A stretch of DNA of 64,000 bases from Thermococcus sp. (GTDB lineage: Archaea > Methanobacteriota_B > Thermococci > Thermococcales > Thermococcaceae): positions 98,669 to 162,668 of the forward strand of contig NZ_JACDNS010000003.1 in assembly GCF_017656495.1 (NCBI RefSeq). The letters run 5' to 3'. Below, one piece after another: positions 16,275-25,878 of the stretch. The notes beneath the pieces were generated by a model. It was not told the origin of the DNA and did not search any database. It was given only the letters and a program-made list of their open reading frames with translations. The position numbers and the translations under genes were made by a program. Positions within the stretch are counted from its first letter, which is position 1, and the number at the start of each line of letters is the position of its first letter.

Positions 16275-17639
16275 ATGACGTTCGATTATTTCTTCAAACC
16301 TAAGGCAATAGCTGTAATTGGTGCTTCTAATGACCCTTTAAAGCTCGGTTATGAAGTTTTTAAGAACCTTAAGAAGTACAAAGATGGCAAAGTTTATCCA
16401 GTAAACGTAAAAGATGAAGTTGTTCAAGGAGTTAAAGCTTACAAGAATGTCAAAGACATTCCAGACGAAGTGGATTTAGCAGTAATCGTTGTTCCTAAGA
16501 AATTTGTAAAGCAGACAGTAATTGACTGCGGTGAAAAAGGAGTGAAAGGAATTGTTCTCATCACGGCTGGATTTGGAGAAACTGGAGAAGAAGGGAAAAG
16601 AGAAGAGAGGGAACTCGTTGAGATTGCTCACAAATATGGTATGAGGATTATCGGTCCAAACTGTGTCGGAATAATGAACACTCACAACGATATGAATGCA
16701 ACATTCATCATGGATGCAAAGAAGGGGGACATAGCATTTGTTTCCCAGAGCGGTGCGTTGGGAGCTGGAATTGTTTATAAAACTGTCAAGGAAGGAATTG
16801 GCTTTTCTAAGTTCATAAGCATTGGAAACATGGCTGATGTTGACTTTTCAGAGCTCATGGAGTACTTAGCAGACGATCCAGAGAGCAAGGCAATAGCTCT
16901 GTATATTGAAGGTATCAAAGACGGAAGGAAGTTCATGGAGGCTGCTAAAAAAGTCACCAAGAAAAAGCCTGTCATTGTTCTCAAGGCTGGAAAGAGCGAG
17001 AGCGGAGCGAGGGCTGCTTCAAGTCATACAGGTTCATTAGCTGGAAGTTACAAGATTTATGAGGCAGCATTTAAGCAGACCGGTATTTTGGTTGCGAATA
17101 CAATTGATGAGATGCTCAGCATGGCAAGAGCGTTTACTCAACCTCTTCCAAAGGGCAACAAAGTTGCAATTATGACAAACGCTGGTGGTCCTGGAGTATT
17201 AACGGCTGATGAAATTGACAGGCACGGGCTTAAGCTAGCCAACTTAAAGGAGGAGACAATGCAAAAACTTAGGGAGTTCTTACCTCCAATGGCTGCTGTT
17301 AAGAATCCAGTGGATATGATAGCAAGCGCAAGGGGAGAAGAGTACTACAAGACTGCCAAGCTCCTTCTGGAAGATGAAAATGTTGATATGCTCATTGCAA
17401 TTTGTGTTGTACCTACATTTGCTGGAATGACTCCAACGGAGCATGCTGAAGGCGTTATAAGAGCGGTGAAGGAAGTTAACAACGGAAAGCCCGTTTTAGC
17501 ATTGTTCATGGCTGGCTATGTCAGCGAGCCAGCTAAAGAACTTCTCGAGAAAGAAGGCATTCCAGTTTATGAAAGACCTGAAGATGTGGGAATAGCGGCA
17601 TATGCCCTTTGGGAAATCGCAAGGAGAAAGAATAAATGA
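16275..17639 (+). CDS. acdA: ADP-forming acyl-CoA synthetase, alpha subunit (aryl type, ACD II)
   Basis: 454 residues: CoA-binding Rossmann domain (AVIGASNDPLKLGYEV at 14-29), two succinyl-CoA synthetase-like flavodoxin domains, and the phospho-histidine in ASSHTGSLAGS near residue 257. With a beta subunit encoded elsewhere it converts acyl-CoA, ADP and phosphate to acid, CoA and ATP. Position directly before iorA and iorB is that of the P. furiosus aryl-CoA enzyme ACD II, which acts on indoleacetyl- and phenylacetyl-CoA. ATG 16275 follows GGTGAT; a GTG 12 bases upstream is less likely. Confidence 0.92.
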   Translation: MTFDYFFKPKAIAVIGASNDPLKLGYEVFKNLKKYKDGKVYPVNVKDEVVQGVKAYKNVKDIPDEVDLAVIVVPKKFVKQTVIDCGEKGVKGIVLITAGFGETGEEGKREERELVEIAHKYGMRIIGPNCVGIMNTHNDMNATFIMDAKKGDIAFVSQSGALGAGIVYKTVKEGIGFSKFISIGNMADVDFSELMEYLADDPESKAIALYIEGIKDGRKFMEAAKKVTKKKPVIVLKAGKSESGARAASSHTGSLAGSYKIYEAAFKQTGILVANTIDEMLSMARAFTQPLPKGNKVAIMTNAGGPGVLTADEIDRHGLKLANLKEETMQKLREFLPPMAAVKNPVDMIASARGEEYYKTAKLLLEDENVDMLIAICVVPTFAGMTPTEHAEGVIRAVKEVNNGKPVLALFMAGYVSEPAKELLEKEGIPVYERPEDVGIAAYALWEIARRKNK

Positions 17640-17651
17640 GGAGGGAGTTAT

Positions 17652-19586
17652 ATGGCAAAAGTTACTGACATAGTTTTGTGGGATAAGCCTGGGGAAAGAG
17701 TTCTCCTTTTAGGAAATCACGCAATTGCAAGAGGTGCCCTTGAGGCAAACATAGCTGTTTTCGCAGCTTATCCTGGAACGCCAAGTTCTGAGCTTACAGA
17801 CACAATGGCTGCTGTGGCTGAGAAGGCTGGCGTTTATATGGAGTATTCAACAAATGAAAAGGTTGCATTTGAGACAGCCTTAAGTGCAGCATGGAGCGGT
17901 CTCAGAGCTATGACAGCAATGAAACACGTTGGATTGAACGTTGCCGCAGACACTTTTCTCAGCGCTGTTGGTATGGGTGTTGAAGGTGGATTTGTCATAA
18001 TGGTTGCCGATGATCCGAGTATGTGGTCATCACAGAACGAGCAGGATACAAGGGTTTATGCAAAGTTTGCCCAGGTTCCAGTTCTTGAGCCTTCAAGCCC
18101 ACATGAAGCAAAGGAGATGACAAAATACGCCTTTGAGCTCAGCGAGAAGTTCAAGCACATGGTTATCTTGAGAACCACAACGAGGATTTCACACGCAAGG
18201 GGAGATGTCGTTTTAGGTGAACTCCCAGAGGAGATTAAGCAGGCAAAGAGGAAATTTGGTGACTTCAAGAAAGATCCGTCGAGGTTTGTTGATGTCCCAT
18301 CCAACGCAAGAAGGTTCCACCCAATAATTCTTGAAAAGATTGAAAAGATTAGGGAAGAGCTAGCTGAATGTCCATTTAACTGGATTGAAGGCAAAGAGGA
18401 CGCCAAAGTAGGTATCATAGCTCCAGGATTAGCTTATTCATATGTGAAAGAGGCCTTAGCATGGCTTGGCGTTGATGACGTAAAAATCCTAAAGCTTGGC
18501 ACGCCGTTCCCAGTTCCATACAAACTGCTTGAGAAGTTCTTTGATGGATTGGAAAGAGTTCTCATAGTTGAAGAGCTTGAGCCGGTTGTTGAGGAGCAGG
18601 TTAAGGTATGGGCATTTGACAACGGCATAAGAATCCCAATTCATGGAAAAGACTACGTTCCAAGAGTTTATGAAATGACAACAAGGAGGGCTGTAACTGC
18701 AATAGCAAAGTTCCTTGGACTCGAAACTCCAGTTAACTTTGAGAGCATCGATGAGAAGTACAAGAAAGTCTCAGCCATCGTTCCGCCGAGACCCCCAAGC
18801 TTATGTCCAGCATGTCCTCACAGGAACACATTCTATGCAATAAAGAAAGCCGCTGGACCAAATGCAATATTCCCAAGCGATATTGGATGCTACACCCTTG
18901 GATTGCTGCCACCACTTAAGACTGTTGACACGACGGTTGCAATGGGTGCATCAATAGGTGTTGCTCACGGATTGGATGTTGCATTGAATGGAGTTCCTGG
19001 CGAGAAAGAGACTAAAGAGAAGAAAATTATCGTTGCCACAATTGGTGATTCAACATTCTTCCACACAGGACTGCCAGCTTTGGCAAACGCAATATACAAC
19101 CGCTCAAATGTCGTCATAGTGGTTATGGACAACCTTGTTACAGCAATGACCGGAGATCAGCCCAACCCGGGAACGGGCGATACTCCACACGGCCCAGGCA
19201 AGAGGATTCTCATTGAAGACGTTGCAAAAGCTATGGGAGCTGACTTCGTTGAAGTAGTTGACCCGTATGACATAAAGGCAACATATGAGGTCATGAAGAA
19301 GGCTATTGAGACGGAAGGAGTTAGCGTTGTCGTCGCAAGGAGAATATGTGCTCTCCATAGAGTTGGAGAGATGAGGAGAAGAGGTGAGAAGTGGCCAATC
19401 TACACAGTAAATGAAGAGAAGTGTACAGGATGTAAGATTTGTATCAACGCCTACGGCTGTCCAGCAATTTACTGGGATGCAGAGAAGAAGAAAGCTCAAG
19501 TTAATCCGCTCATATGTTGGGGATGTGGTGGATGTGCACAGGTCTGTCCATTTGGAGCATTTGAGGTCATGAAGGAGGGTGAGTGA
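17652..19586 (+). CDS. iorA: Indolepyruvate ferredoxin oxidoreductase, alpha subunit
   Basis: 644 residues. It oxidises aryl pyruvates from aromatic aminotransferases to aryl-acetyl-CoA with ferredoxin as acceptor. Pyruvate-binding domain first ([14 protein letters not shown] near 37), thiamine pyrophosphate domain with [13 protein letters not shown] near 460 and [14 protein letters not shown] near 487, then a C-terminal ferredoxin domain with [14 protein letters not shown] and [12 protein letters not shown] for two [4Fe-4S] clusters. GAGGAGG before ATG 17652, 12 bp after acdA. All as in the P. furiosus enzyme. Confidence 0.97.
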   Translation: MAKVTDIVLWDKPGERVLLLGNHAIARGALEANIAVFAAYPGTPSSELTDTMAAVAEKAGVYMEYSTNEKVAFETALSAAWSGLRAMTAMKHVGLNVAADTFLSAVGMGVEGGFVIMVADDPSMWSSQNEQDTRVYAKFAQVPVLEPSSPHEAKEMTKYAFELSEKFKHMVILRTTTRISHARGDVVLGELPEEIKQAKRKFGDFKKDPSRFVDVPSNARRFHPIILEKIEKIREELAECPFNWIEGKEDAKVGIIAPGLAYSYVKEALAWLGVDDVKILKLGTPFPVPYKLLEKFFDGLERVLIVEELEPVVEEQVKVWAFDNGIRIPIHGKDYVPRVYEMTTRRAVTAIAKFLGLETPVNFESIDEKYKKVSAIVPPRPPSLCPACPHRNTFYAIKKAAGPNAIFPSDIGCYTLGLLPPLKTVDTTVAMGASIGVAHGLDVALNGVPGEKETKEKKIIVATIGDSTFFHTGLPALANAIYNRSNVVIVVMDNLVTAMTGDQPNPGTGDTPHGPGKRILIEDVAKAMGADFVEVVDPYDIKATYEVMKKAIETEGVSVVVARRICALHRVGEMRRRGEKWPIYTVNEEKCTGCKICINAYGCPAIYWDAEKKKAQVNPLICWGCGGCAQVCPFGAFEVMKEGE

Positions 19587-19587
19587 G

Positions 19588-20199
19588 ATGGTTAAGGAGT
19601 ACAACATTGTCATCACTGGTGTTGGTGGTCAGGGAATTCTCACAGCTGCCAACCTCTTAGGCTGGGCTGCTCTTCATGCTGGTTACAAAGTGAGAGTTGG
19701 TGAGGTTCACGGAATGAGCCAGCGTTTCGGTTCAGTAATTGCTTATGTTAGATTCGGTGAAGATGTCTATGGTGCAATGGTTCCAGAAGGAAAAGCTGAT
19801 GTTATCTTAGCTTTCGAGCCGGTTGAAGCTTTGAGATACATCAACTATCTCAAAGAGGGCGGATTAGTTATAGCAAACTCAAATCCGATTCCCCCAGTCC
19901 AGGTTTCAATGGGCTTAGCGACATATCCGAGCATGGAGGAAATCAAGAAGATCATCGAGGAGGACTTCAAGGGCAAGCTCATAACCTTAGATGCTGAAAA
20001 ATTGGCTTTGGAGGCTGGAAATGTCATCACGACAAACGTTGTCCTCATTGGAGCCTTAACCCAAACACCAGGATTCCCATTGAGTGCTGAACACGTTAAG
20101 GAAGTCATCAGACTCAGTGTTCCGAAGAAGGCTGTTGATATCAATATGAAGGCCTTTGAGCTTGGTGTCAAAGCCGCTAAGGAATTGCTTGGGCTTTGA
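19588..20199 (+). CDS. iorB: Indolepyruvate ferredoxin oxidoreductase, beta subunit
   Basis: 203 residues of the gamma-type oxidoreductase domain: [18 protein letters not shown] near residue 8, [12 protein letters not shown] near 42 and GAVVP-like [20 protein letters not shown]. It pairs with IorA to form the alpha2beta2 enzyme. GGAGGGTG in the end of iorA precedes ATG 19588; the GTG at 19579 would overlap iorA and has a worse site. Final gene of the acdA-iorA-iorB operon. Confidence 0.96.
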   Translation: MVKEYNIVITGVGGQGILTAANLLGWAALHAGYKVRVGEVHGMSQRFGSVIAYVRFGEDVYGAMVPEGKADVILAFEPVEALRYINYLKEGGLVIANSNPIPPVQVSMGLATYPSMEEIKKIIEEDFKGKLITLDAEKLALEAGNVITTNVVLIGALTQTPGFPLSAEHVKEVIRLSVPKKAVDINMKAFELGVKAAKELLGL

Positions 20200-20201
20200 G
20201 G

Positions 20202-20217
20202 TTTTTATTTTTCTTTA
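20202..20217. terminator. Shared T-rich end between convergent iorB and deacetylase genes
   Basis: TTTTTATTTTTCTTT follows the iorB stop; the deacetylase gene ends on the other strand at 20215. Oligo-T runs are the archaeal intrinsic termination signal. Confidence 0.5.
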
Positions 20218-21219
20218 AATCTCCCACCATTCCCTCAAAATCTCTTTAACTTTTCCAACAACTTTAAGTGCTTCGTAACTTGGCTTTATGGTCTCTTCCT
20301 CAGTTTCACCTTTGAGGTAACCCTCAATGAATGCTGGCAGTCCTTTTTCAAGTCCTATACTATACCCTCCTTCAAGAACCACAGCGAGGCTATAATCAGA
20401 AAGACTTGCTCCAGCAAAGGCATAAAATCTCTCCGTTAGCTGAATTGTTGCTAATCCATCACCCTTAAATGCATCAAAGCCTGCTGAAATCAAAATAACC
20501 TTTGGTTTGACTTCATTTACGATTGGTATAACTATCTCGTGCCATGCAAAGATATAATCGTCATCGCTTGAATAAGAGGTCATTGGGATGTTTATCTTCG
20601 TTCCTTCTGCCCCTTTTCCACCAACTTCCCATTCATAGCCACTCCATGGATAAATGTCTCTCTCGTGAAGGTCTATGTGAATTATATTTTCATCATTCCA
20701 AAAGATTTCTTGAGTTCCGTTGCCATGATGGACGTCAAAATCTATAATCAATGCATTTCCTTCAAGACTTTCAAGGAGCTTAGCTGCTCCAGCAACGTTG
20801 TTGAAGATGCAGAAGCCCAATGTAGAGGCATAGAACGCTCTGCCGCTTTTTCCAGCATGATGTCCGGGTGGTCTCACTAAAGCTAAGTAAATTCCCTTTT
20901 CCTCCAAAGCCATGAGAGCCGCTTCTCTTGCCGCCCCAAATGCGTAAAGTGCAGCATCCCATGTTTTCTCGCATACGTAAGTATCTGGGTCTATGTAATG
21001 AAACCCCATTTGTGAAGCTTTTCTTATCCTCTCAACATAATTCTCAGAATGAACATCTAAAATTTCATCAATGCTTGCTGGATTCGGTTCAATTACGTTT
21101 TCCCACAAGTTTTTGGCTTTTAATCCTTCAATTGCAAAATCCAAGCGTTTAGGATTTTCTGGATGATAATCGAGAGGTTTGTGCTCCTTAAAGATGAGAG
21201 AGTAGAGAATCCTAAGCAT
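20215..21219 (-). CDS. Histone deacetylase/acetylpolyamine amidohydrolase family protein
   Basis: 334 residues of the arginase-deacetylase fold. PPGHHAG near residue 117 is the His-His charge relay; DFDVHHGNGTQEIF near 155 and SAGFDAFKGD near 236 supply the zinc ligands (Asp, His, Asp); EGGYS near 290 is the end loop. It removes acetyl groups from lysines or polyamines. In Thermococcales, rich in acetylated polyamines, either substrate is possible. ATG 21219 is preferred to GTG 21228. It lies 29 bp downstream of the TBP gene on the same strand, so co-transcription is likely. Confidence 0.9.
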   Translation of the reverse strand: MLRILYSLIFKEHKPLDYHPENPKRLDFAIEGLKAKNLWENVIEPNPASIDEILDVHSENYVERIRKASQMGFHYIDPDTYVCEKTWDAALYAFGAAREAALMALEEKGIYLALVRPPGHHAGKSGRAFYASTLGFCIFNNVAGAAKLLESLEGNALIIDFDVHHGNGTQEIFWNDENIIHIDLHERDIYPWSGYEWEVGGKGAEGTKINIPMTSYSSDDDYIFAWHEIVIPIVNEVKPKVILISAGFDAFKGDGLATIQLTERFYAFAGASLSDYSLAVVLEGGYSIGLEKGLPAFIEGYLKGETEEETIKPSYEALKVVGKVKEILREWWEI

Positions 21220-21248
21220 GAGCACCACAAAAGAAAAATTGTAAAAAT

Positions 21249-21821
21249 TCAGAATTCTTCCTCTTCTTCAATCAAGCCATACTTCTCAAGCTCTCTAAGG
21301 AGCTTTCTAACAGCTTCCCATGCATCATGTTCGCTTTTTGCGCCTGAACAGACAATTTTTCCTGAGCTGAAGAGCAGAATAACAGCCCTTGGCTCTTTAA
21401 CACGGTAGATAACACCGGGGAACTGCTCTGGCTCATACTCACAGTTTGGCAGTACTAAAGCGACTGCATCCAAATTGAATTCCATTCCAATGTCTCCACT
21501 AAAGACCATGTTTTGAATATCAATTTGCGGCGCTCTCTGGAATTTGGTCCCAATCTTTGAGAGCATCTGGACAAGCTTTGAGACAGCTCTTTCAATGTCT
21601 TCAACGCTTTTAGCACCGGTAACAACGAGCTTACCTGAGCTGAAAACTAAGAGGGCAACTTTGGGCTCATCAAAGCGACAGATGATACCAGGGAATTCCT
21701 CGGGGTTATATTTGGAATTGGGACAAATTTCAATTACCTTCTCCAAGTCCAAAGACGTAAACAAATCCACAGAAGCAACAATATTTTCAATCCTAAGCTT
21801 TACCTTGCTCATGTCGACCAT
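21249..21821 (-). CDS. tbp: TATA-box-binding protein
   Basis: 190 residues, two direct TBP repeats ([19 protein letters not shown] and [18 protein letters not shown]) each with an FSSGK(L/I)V motif, ending in the acidic EEEEEF tail seen in Pyrococcus TBP. It nucleates archaeal preinitiation complexes with TFB and binds the promoters noted in this window. GGGGGTGTAATT precedes the ATG at 21821. Its own TATA box sits inside an inverted repeat. Confidence 0.98.
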   Translation of the reverse strand: MVDMSKVKLRIENIVASVDLFTSLDLEKVIEICPNSKYNPEEFPGIICRFDEPKVALLVFSSGKLVVTGAKSVEDIERAVSKLVQMLSKIGTKFQRAPQIDIQNMVFSGDIGMEFNLDAVALVLPNCEYEPEQFPGVIYRVKEPRAVILLFSSGKIVCSGAKSEHDAWEAVRKLLRELEKYGLIEEEEEF

Positions 21822-21846
21822 AATTACACCCCCAATTAGTGGGCTT

Positions 21847-21881
21847 AAAAACCCTTTATAAATACCTCACTTTGGGTTTTT
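21847..21881 (-). promoter_or_regulatory. tbp promoter with TATA box inside an 8-bp inverted repeat
   Basis: AAAAACCC (21847-21854) and GGGTTTTT (21874-21881) are exact inverted copies flanking a TTTATAAAT box (21855-21863). On the minus strand initiation would fall near 21831, ten bases before the ATG. The repeat could be a repressor site over the core promoter. Confidence 0.5.
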
Positions 21882-21946
21882 AAAGCTTTAGGCAAATTGA
21901 ACTCGTGTAAAGTTGGTAAAGGTAAAGTTAGAAGTAGAAAAAAGAT

Positions 21947-23650
21947 TCATGCGTAAGCCTCAACCAAAATCTTTCCAGCCTCTGTTAGGCTCTTCTCACC
22001 AAGGAAGCCTAAAGCCCTCAAGATTGTTAGTGCCTTTTTGATTTCATCTTCACTTAGGCTGAGGTGCTTCTTAATAACATCCACCTCATCTTGCTTGTAT
22101 CCCTTGATTTCTTTGCTTTCCTTCCAAATTCTGTTGAACACCTCGAGGTTCTCGTAAATTACCTTAAGAACGTTGTAGGTTGTTGGTGTAACTCCAAATT
22201 TTGTCTTAATAACCTCTTGAACTTTTGCGTTCTCTATAGCTGTCTTCACTTTTTCCCCGAGCTCTGTAAGTTTAACCATCTTGTTCTGTAGCTCAACTAT
22301 GAATCCCTTAGCCTCTGCTTCTCCTATCGCTTTGATGATTGCCTTCTCATCACCGCCCACATAATCATGAACGAGCTTAACGAGCTCATCCCTGTGGATG
22401 TACTTTTTCCTTGGCATCTTAACGAGTATCGCTGAATCATACATTGTCAAATACGGCTTTCTCTTAATTGATTTGCTTAGCTTTAAGTAGAATCTTCCCT
22501 TATCAGTGATTCCGTAAGCGATAAGTCCCTCTTTCTTCGCTTGAATTACCCATTCAGCTATTGGCACGTCGCCGCTTTCAGCGTATGTTATGGCTTTCAT
22601 TCCATCTGGACTGACGGTTCCAAATTTTATGGCCTCTCTTCCCCATTCGGTGAGCCAGTATGTGTCCTTGTTCTTAACAAGTTCTCTTCTGATGAGCTCT
22701 TTTGATTCAAGCAGGTGGAGAATTTCCCCCAAGTCATCAACCTTTGCAATTTTCTCAATTTCTTTATATGTTGGCAGTATGTCTGGATTCTTTTCGTATT
22801 TGCCTTCGATCTCTTGGATCGCTTTTAGCACTGCAAGCTCATCGTCAAGAATGTATATTGGTAGAACTTTCTCTTCCCTCCTACCCATAGCCTCATAGGT
22901 GTTCATTATGGCCTTTCCAAGCTCCGTGGTTCCCTTCTCATCTGCAAGCCCCATATCCCTAAGCTGGGATGTGCTCTTTCCAGCTTTGAGCATCTCGAAG
23001 TCCTCTTTTCTCAGAACTATTGCTCTTGCAAATACTGGGATCATTTGAACAGCCTTGAGGGCAAGCTTAGCGGCTGGAGTTGTTGCAAATGCTTTTCCTT
23101 TTTCAGTTTGAGGTGAAACCAGCAGCAAGCGCATTGCTTGAAGAGCATTGATTATGTTGTCACCGTACTGTCTTGAATTCTTATATGTGATGAGTTCATC
23201 CAACGTTCCAATTTTTGGCATTCCCCTGAGGAATGAAACTATTTCTGGTGTGAGATAAACCAATGGGTGTGTCTCTTTGTAAACTTCTAAAATAGCTTTC
23301 CCGATCTCTGTTAAACCATTGTTGTCTGCTAACTTGCGCTCCTTAAGTAAAGCCAGCCATTCTTCTGGAACTTGTCCTGTCTCTTCTAAAAGCTCTAATA
23401 TCTTTATGATTTCGGAGTCAACAAAAATATCTGGTAGCTCATCAATGTTGATCTTTCCAGCTATCTCCAACAGCTTTCTGCCAGCTTCTGTGAACTTTAT
23501 TTTATTTCCTTCAAGTTCTGCGAATCCTAATATATAAAGCTCTAGCGCTCTAATCTGAAACTCTTCTGGGAGCTTTTCTTGAATTTCGACCTGGTTTTCA
23601 GTTTTTGCCATCTCTTTGATTATCTCCAAATGTCTTTTCTTTAGAAACAT
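21947..23650 (-). CDS. DUF505-type multi-winged-helix protein
   Basis: 567 residues, soluble, charged, built of repeated winged-helix-like blocks: several copies of the pattern LTE-GK-LLEI/AY (LTEIGKAILEVY, FTEAGRKLLEIA, LTELGEKVKTAIE, LTEAGKILVEAY) with a preceding helix pair. This matches the archaeal DUF505 family. Repeats imply a nucleic-acid or protein scaffold; no catalytic motif is present. GAGGTGGTGAAAAG before ATG 23650 sets the start; the in-frame extension upstream lacks a site. Divergent from the DUF356-like gene with an AT-rich 115-bp shared promoter region. Confidence 0.75.
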   Translation of the reverse strand: MFLKKRHLEIIKEMAKTENQVEIQEKLPEEFQIRALELYILGFAELEGNKIKFTEAGRKLLEIAGKINIDELPDIFVDSEIIKILELLEETGQVPEEWLALLKERKLADNNGLTEIGKAILEVYKETHPLVYLTPEIVSFLRGMPKIGTLDELITYKNSRQYGDNIINALQAMRLLLVSPQTEKGKAFATTPAAKLALKAVQMIPVFARAIVLRKEDFEMLKAGKSTSQLRDMGLADEKGTTELGKAIMNTYEAMGRREEKVLPIYILDDELAVLKAIQEIEGKYEKNPDILPTYKEIEKIAKVDDLGEILHLLESKELIRRELVKNKDTYWLTEWGREAIKFGTVSPDGMKAITYAESGDVPIAEWVIQAKKEGLIAYGITDKGRFYLKLSKSIKRKPYLTMYDSAILVKMPRKKYIHRDELVKLVHDYVGGDEKAIIKAIGEAEAKGFIVELQNKMVKLTELGEKVKTAIENAKVQEVIKTKFGVTPTTYNVLKVIYENLEVFNRIWKESKEIKGYKQDEVDVIKKHLSLSEDEIKKALTILRALGFLGEKSLTEAGKILVEAYA

Positions 23651-23765
23651 CTTTTCACCACCTCTTATGCTTATTTTTATTAACAAGTTGTTTTTAAAAC
23701 TTTCGGTAACTAAAAATGCCAAACCTTTAAAAACTCAAAAGATAAGCAGACCTTAGGTGAAAGTA

Positions 23766-24176
23766 ATGTTAAACACGATTGTATTAATAAGGACTGATAA
23801 CTTTGACAAAGCAATGGTGGCTTTGGCAGATTTAGTCCGTTATGGCGGAATGCAAATTAGGGGGGATCCAAGGATAGTACCTCCTGCACTTTCAGATTGG
23901 GCGTTTGAAAAGATTGTTGGGGAAAAGCCAAGGAAAAAATACAGAGCTCATGTGGTTGCTCAGATTGATTTGCCCCCAGCTAAAGCAATCGGTCGGTTAA
24001 GGGACATTCATCCTCCCGCTCATATAATTGTAATTCCTCCGGGAAGTCCAGTTCACAAGGAACTTTTGCGCTTATGGGGGACTTTTGAGAAGCTTAAGGG
24101 CTTTCATCCGCCGAAGGTTAAGAAGATTGAGCAGAAAAGTGAGAAAGTGGAAGATGAAGAAGAGGAGTTCTACTGA
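23766..24176 (+). CDS. DUF356-like conserved archaeal protein
   Basis: 136 residues. The N-terminal strand-helix MLNTIVLIRTDNFDKAMVALADL followed by YGGMQIRGDPRIVPP, a central IGRLRDIHPPAHIIVI-PPGSP and an acidic tail (EKVEDEEEEF) match a small archaeal-only family that I place, with moderate confidence, in DUF356. Function unknown. GGTGA eight bases before ATG 23766 rules for this start over GTG 23757. It is divergent from the DUF505 gene. Confidence 0.65.
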   Translation: MLNTIVLIRTDNFDKAMVALADLVRYGGMQIRGDPRIVPPALSDWAFEKIVGEKPRKKYRAHVVAQIDLPPAKAIGRLRDIHPPAHIIVIPPGSPVHKELLRLWGTFEKLKGFHPPKVKKIEQKSEKVEDEEEEFY

Positions 24177-24319
24177 AGTATTTTTGCTCTTTTGCTTCTC
24201 ATCCCTCTCATTAGTGCGCGTATAGAAGGCATTAATTTTGAGTGGCTTAGTGATAGGACTAATGTTTTCTTGGTGTCTGCAGTGTTATCTTCTGGTGGCT
24301 TCTCTAACCTCTTTATTCT

Positions 24320-24853
24320 TCACTTTTTCTTCCTTTTCTTAATCCTTATCCTTGCAATGTCGCCGAGCGTTGGTTCATAGTCCTTTGGAATGCTGACTTT
24401 TTCCTCATGCACTTCTTCAACCCTTTCAATGAGCTTTATCTTGAAATATCTCTCCAACTTTTTGGCTTCATCAATAGTTGGCATGTACTCACCATGGGCA
24501 ATTCTTCTCAGCACGTTGACAGAAAGTCCTACTCTGTGTGAAAGTTCCTCATAGCTTAACCCGCTTCTCTGTATCGCTTGGTAAACTCTCTCAGCGTAAT
24601 CCTCAACAATGTCCTCGGTATAGAGAGGTCTCTCACGGTAAGGTTTTTGCTGCGGCCTTGGTCTTGGTTTATATGCTCTTCTGGGCTCTCTCCCAGTCGG
24701 CATTATGCTGAACGTTCCTGGCTTCTTTCTTCCATATTTTCTATAACAGTTAGAGCAAACTAGGAGCTCTGCGCCTTCGATTTTTATAGTGTGCCCCTGT
24801 CCCCTGATTTCAGCACCGCAAATTTCGCAAATTTTTGGCTTTGCCTTTCCCAT
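24320..24853 (-). CDS. Multiprotein bridging factor aMBF1
   Basis: 177 residues: N-terminal zinc ribbon (CEICGAEI...CSNCYRKYG, cysteines near 9, 12, 33, 36), a basic proline/arginine linker (EPRRAYKPRPRPQQKP), and a cro/C1 helix-turn-helix (YAERVYQAIQRSGLSYEELSHRVGLSVNVLRRIAHGEYMPT) as in archaeal MBF1 (TIGR00270). A lysine-rich tail follows. aMBF1 associates with ribosomes and translation rather than acting as a classical co-activator in archaea. ATG 24853; the longer frame overlaps the divergent promoter. Confidence 0.92.
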   Translation of the reverse strand: MGKAKPKICEICGAEIRGQGHTIKIEGAELLVCSNCYRKYGRKKPGTFSIMPTGREPRRAYKPRPRPQQKPYRERPLYTEDIVEDYAERVYQAIQRSGLSYEELSHRVGLSVNVLRRIAHGEYMPTIDEAKKLERYFKIKLIERVEEVHEEKVSIPKDYEPTLGDIARIRIKKRKKK

Positions 24854-24943
24854 TAAAACCACCTTCTCTTGCTCTACTCTCTCCCTCAAACCATAAAAAC
24901 CCTATGCTTTTTAAGTCCATCTCTTAACTTAATAGTGATGACG

Positions 24944-25468
24944 ATGAAAGAGGAAGTAAAGATAGAAAAGCTGGAAGAATTCAACCAAGAGGTTCTGGAA
25001 AAGCTTGTTGATATTTACATGAGAGGTTATGAGGATATGCCGGAGTATGGTGGAGAAGGGAAGAGATATGCACGGAGATATTTACGATGGTGTTGGAATA
25101 AAGCTAAAGACGGCTTTTTTATTGCTAAAATCAGTGATGAAATTGTTGGATTTATCGTTTGTGATAAAGACTGGTTCAGCAAATATGAAGGAAGAGTTGT
25201 CGGGGCTATCCATGAGTTCGTGGTTGATAAGCGTTACCAAGGTAAGAGCATTGGAAAAAAGCTCATGGATAAATGTCTCTGCTATCTGAGCAAATACAAC
25301 GACAAAATAGAGCTCTGGGTTGGAGAGAAGAATAAGAAGGCGATTAAGTTCTATGAGAAGTATGGCTTCAGAGTTGCTGAGCAAAGCGGGATTTGGGTTA
25401 GGATGGTTAAGGATGTTCAAACTGGAAAATCAGAAAAAGAGAATAAGAGACAAGCTATTCCTTGCTGA
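24944..25468 (+). CDS. GNAT-family N-acetyltransferase
   Basis: 174 residues. The GNAT acetyl-CoA loop is VDKRYQGKSIGKKLMDKC (R/Q-x-x-G-x-G/A form), followed by NKKAIKFYEKYGFRV, the typical beta-6/beta-7 end. Acceptor unknown. The AGTGATGACG before ATG 24944 repeats the GGTGAT-type site seen elsewhere here; ATG 24938 is an alternative, and TATA-like CTTTTTAAG near 24907 makes both nearly leaderless. It ends one base before the convergent DUF35 gene. Confidence 0.85.
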   Translation: MKEEVKIEKLEEFNQEVLEKLVDIYMRGYEDMPEYGGEGKRYARRYLRWCWNKAKDGFFIAKISDEIVGFIVCDKDWFSKYEGRVVGAIHEFVVDKRYQGKSIGKKLMDKCLCYLSKYNDKIELWVGEKNKKAIKFYEKYGFRVAEQSGIWVRMVKDVQTGKSEKENKRQAIPC

Positions 25469-25876
25469 TCATTTAATCGGTGGCCTAAACTTGTACCCAT
25501 AGAGGATTATTCCGTCTTCGTTGAATTCTCTTATCTTTCTCGTGACCATCTCAACTTCCATGCCGAAGGTAATTTCTTCTGGGTCAACGTCTGTGAGCTG
25601 TGCTAAGATGATAGGCCCTTCTTCAAGCTCAATTAATGCCAGTGGATATGGCTTGTAATATTCAAAGCCGCTTGGAGGGTTTCTCACAATAGTCCAGCTG
25701 ATGACCTTTCCTCTTCCACTGAGCTGTATCTCTTCCATCTCTCTGCTTCCACACTCATTACACACTTGCCTTGGAGGGAAGTGAATCTTTCCGCACTTTT
25801 TGCACTTGCTCCCAACTAAGCGGTACTTCTCTTTAAAGTGTCTCCAAAATCTTGAAACCTGCATTGGCTTCCCCAT
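25469..25876 (-). CDS. DUF35 zinc-ribbon/OB-fold protein of the thiolase-HMG-CoA synthase complex
   Basis: 135 residues. Zinc ribbon CKKCGKIHFPPRQVCNECGS (about 18-37) and an OB fold (GRGKVISWTIVRNPPSGFEYYKPYPLALIELE). In archaea this protein bridges acetoacetyl-CoA thiolase and HMG-CoA synthase and supplies a shared CoA-binding site for channelling, as shown in a methanogen complex. AGGAGGGT before ATG 25876 fixes the start two bases after the thiolase stop. Confidence 0.93.
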   Translation of the reverse strand: MGKPMQVSRFWRHFKEKYRLVGSKCKKCGKIHFPPRQVCNECGSREMEEIQLSGRGKVISWTIVRNPPSGFEYYKPYPLALIELEEGPIILAQLTDVDPEEITFGMEVEMVTRKIREFNEDGIILYGYKFRPPIK

Positions 25877-25878
25877 TT

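Noticed and set aside
24192..24380. 62-codon hydrophobic frame between DUF356-like gene and aMBF1
   Set aside because: No start signal, overlaps the aMBF1 end antisense, and hydrophobicity follows from T-rich DNA.
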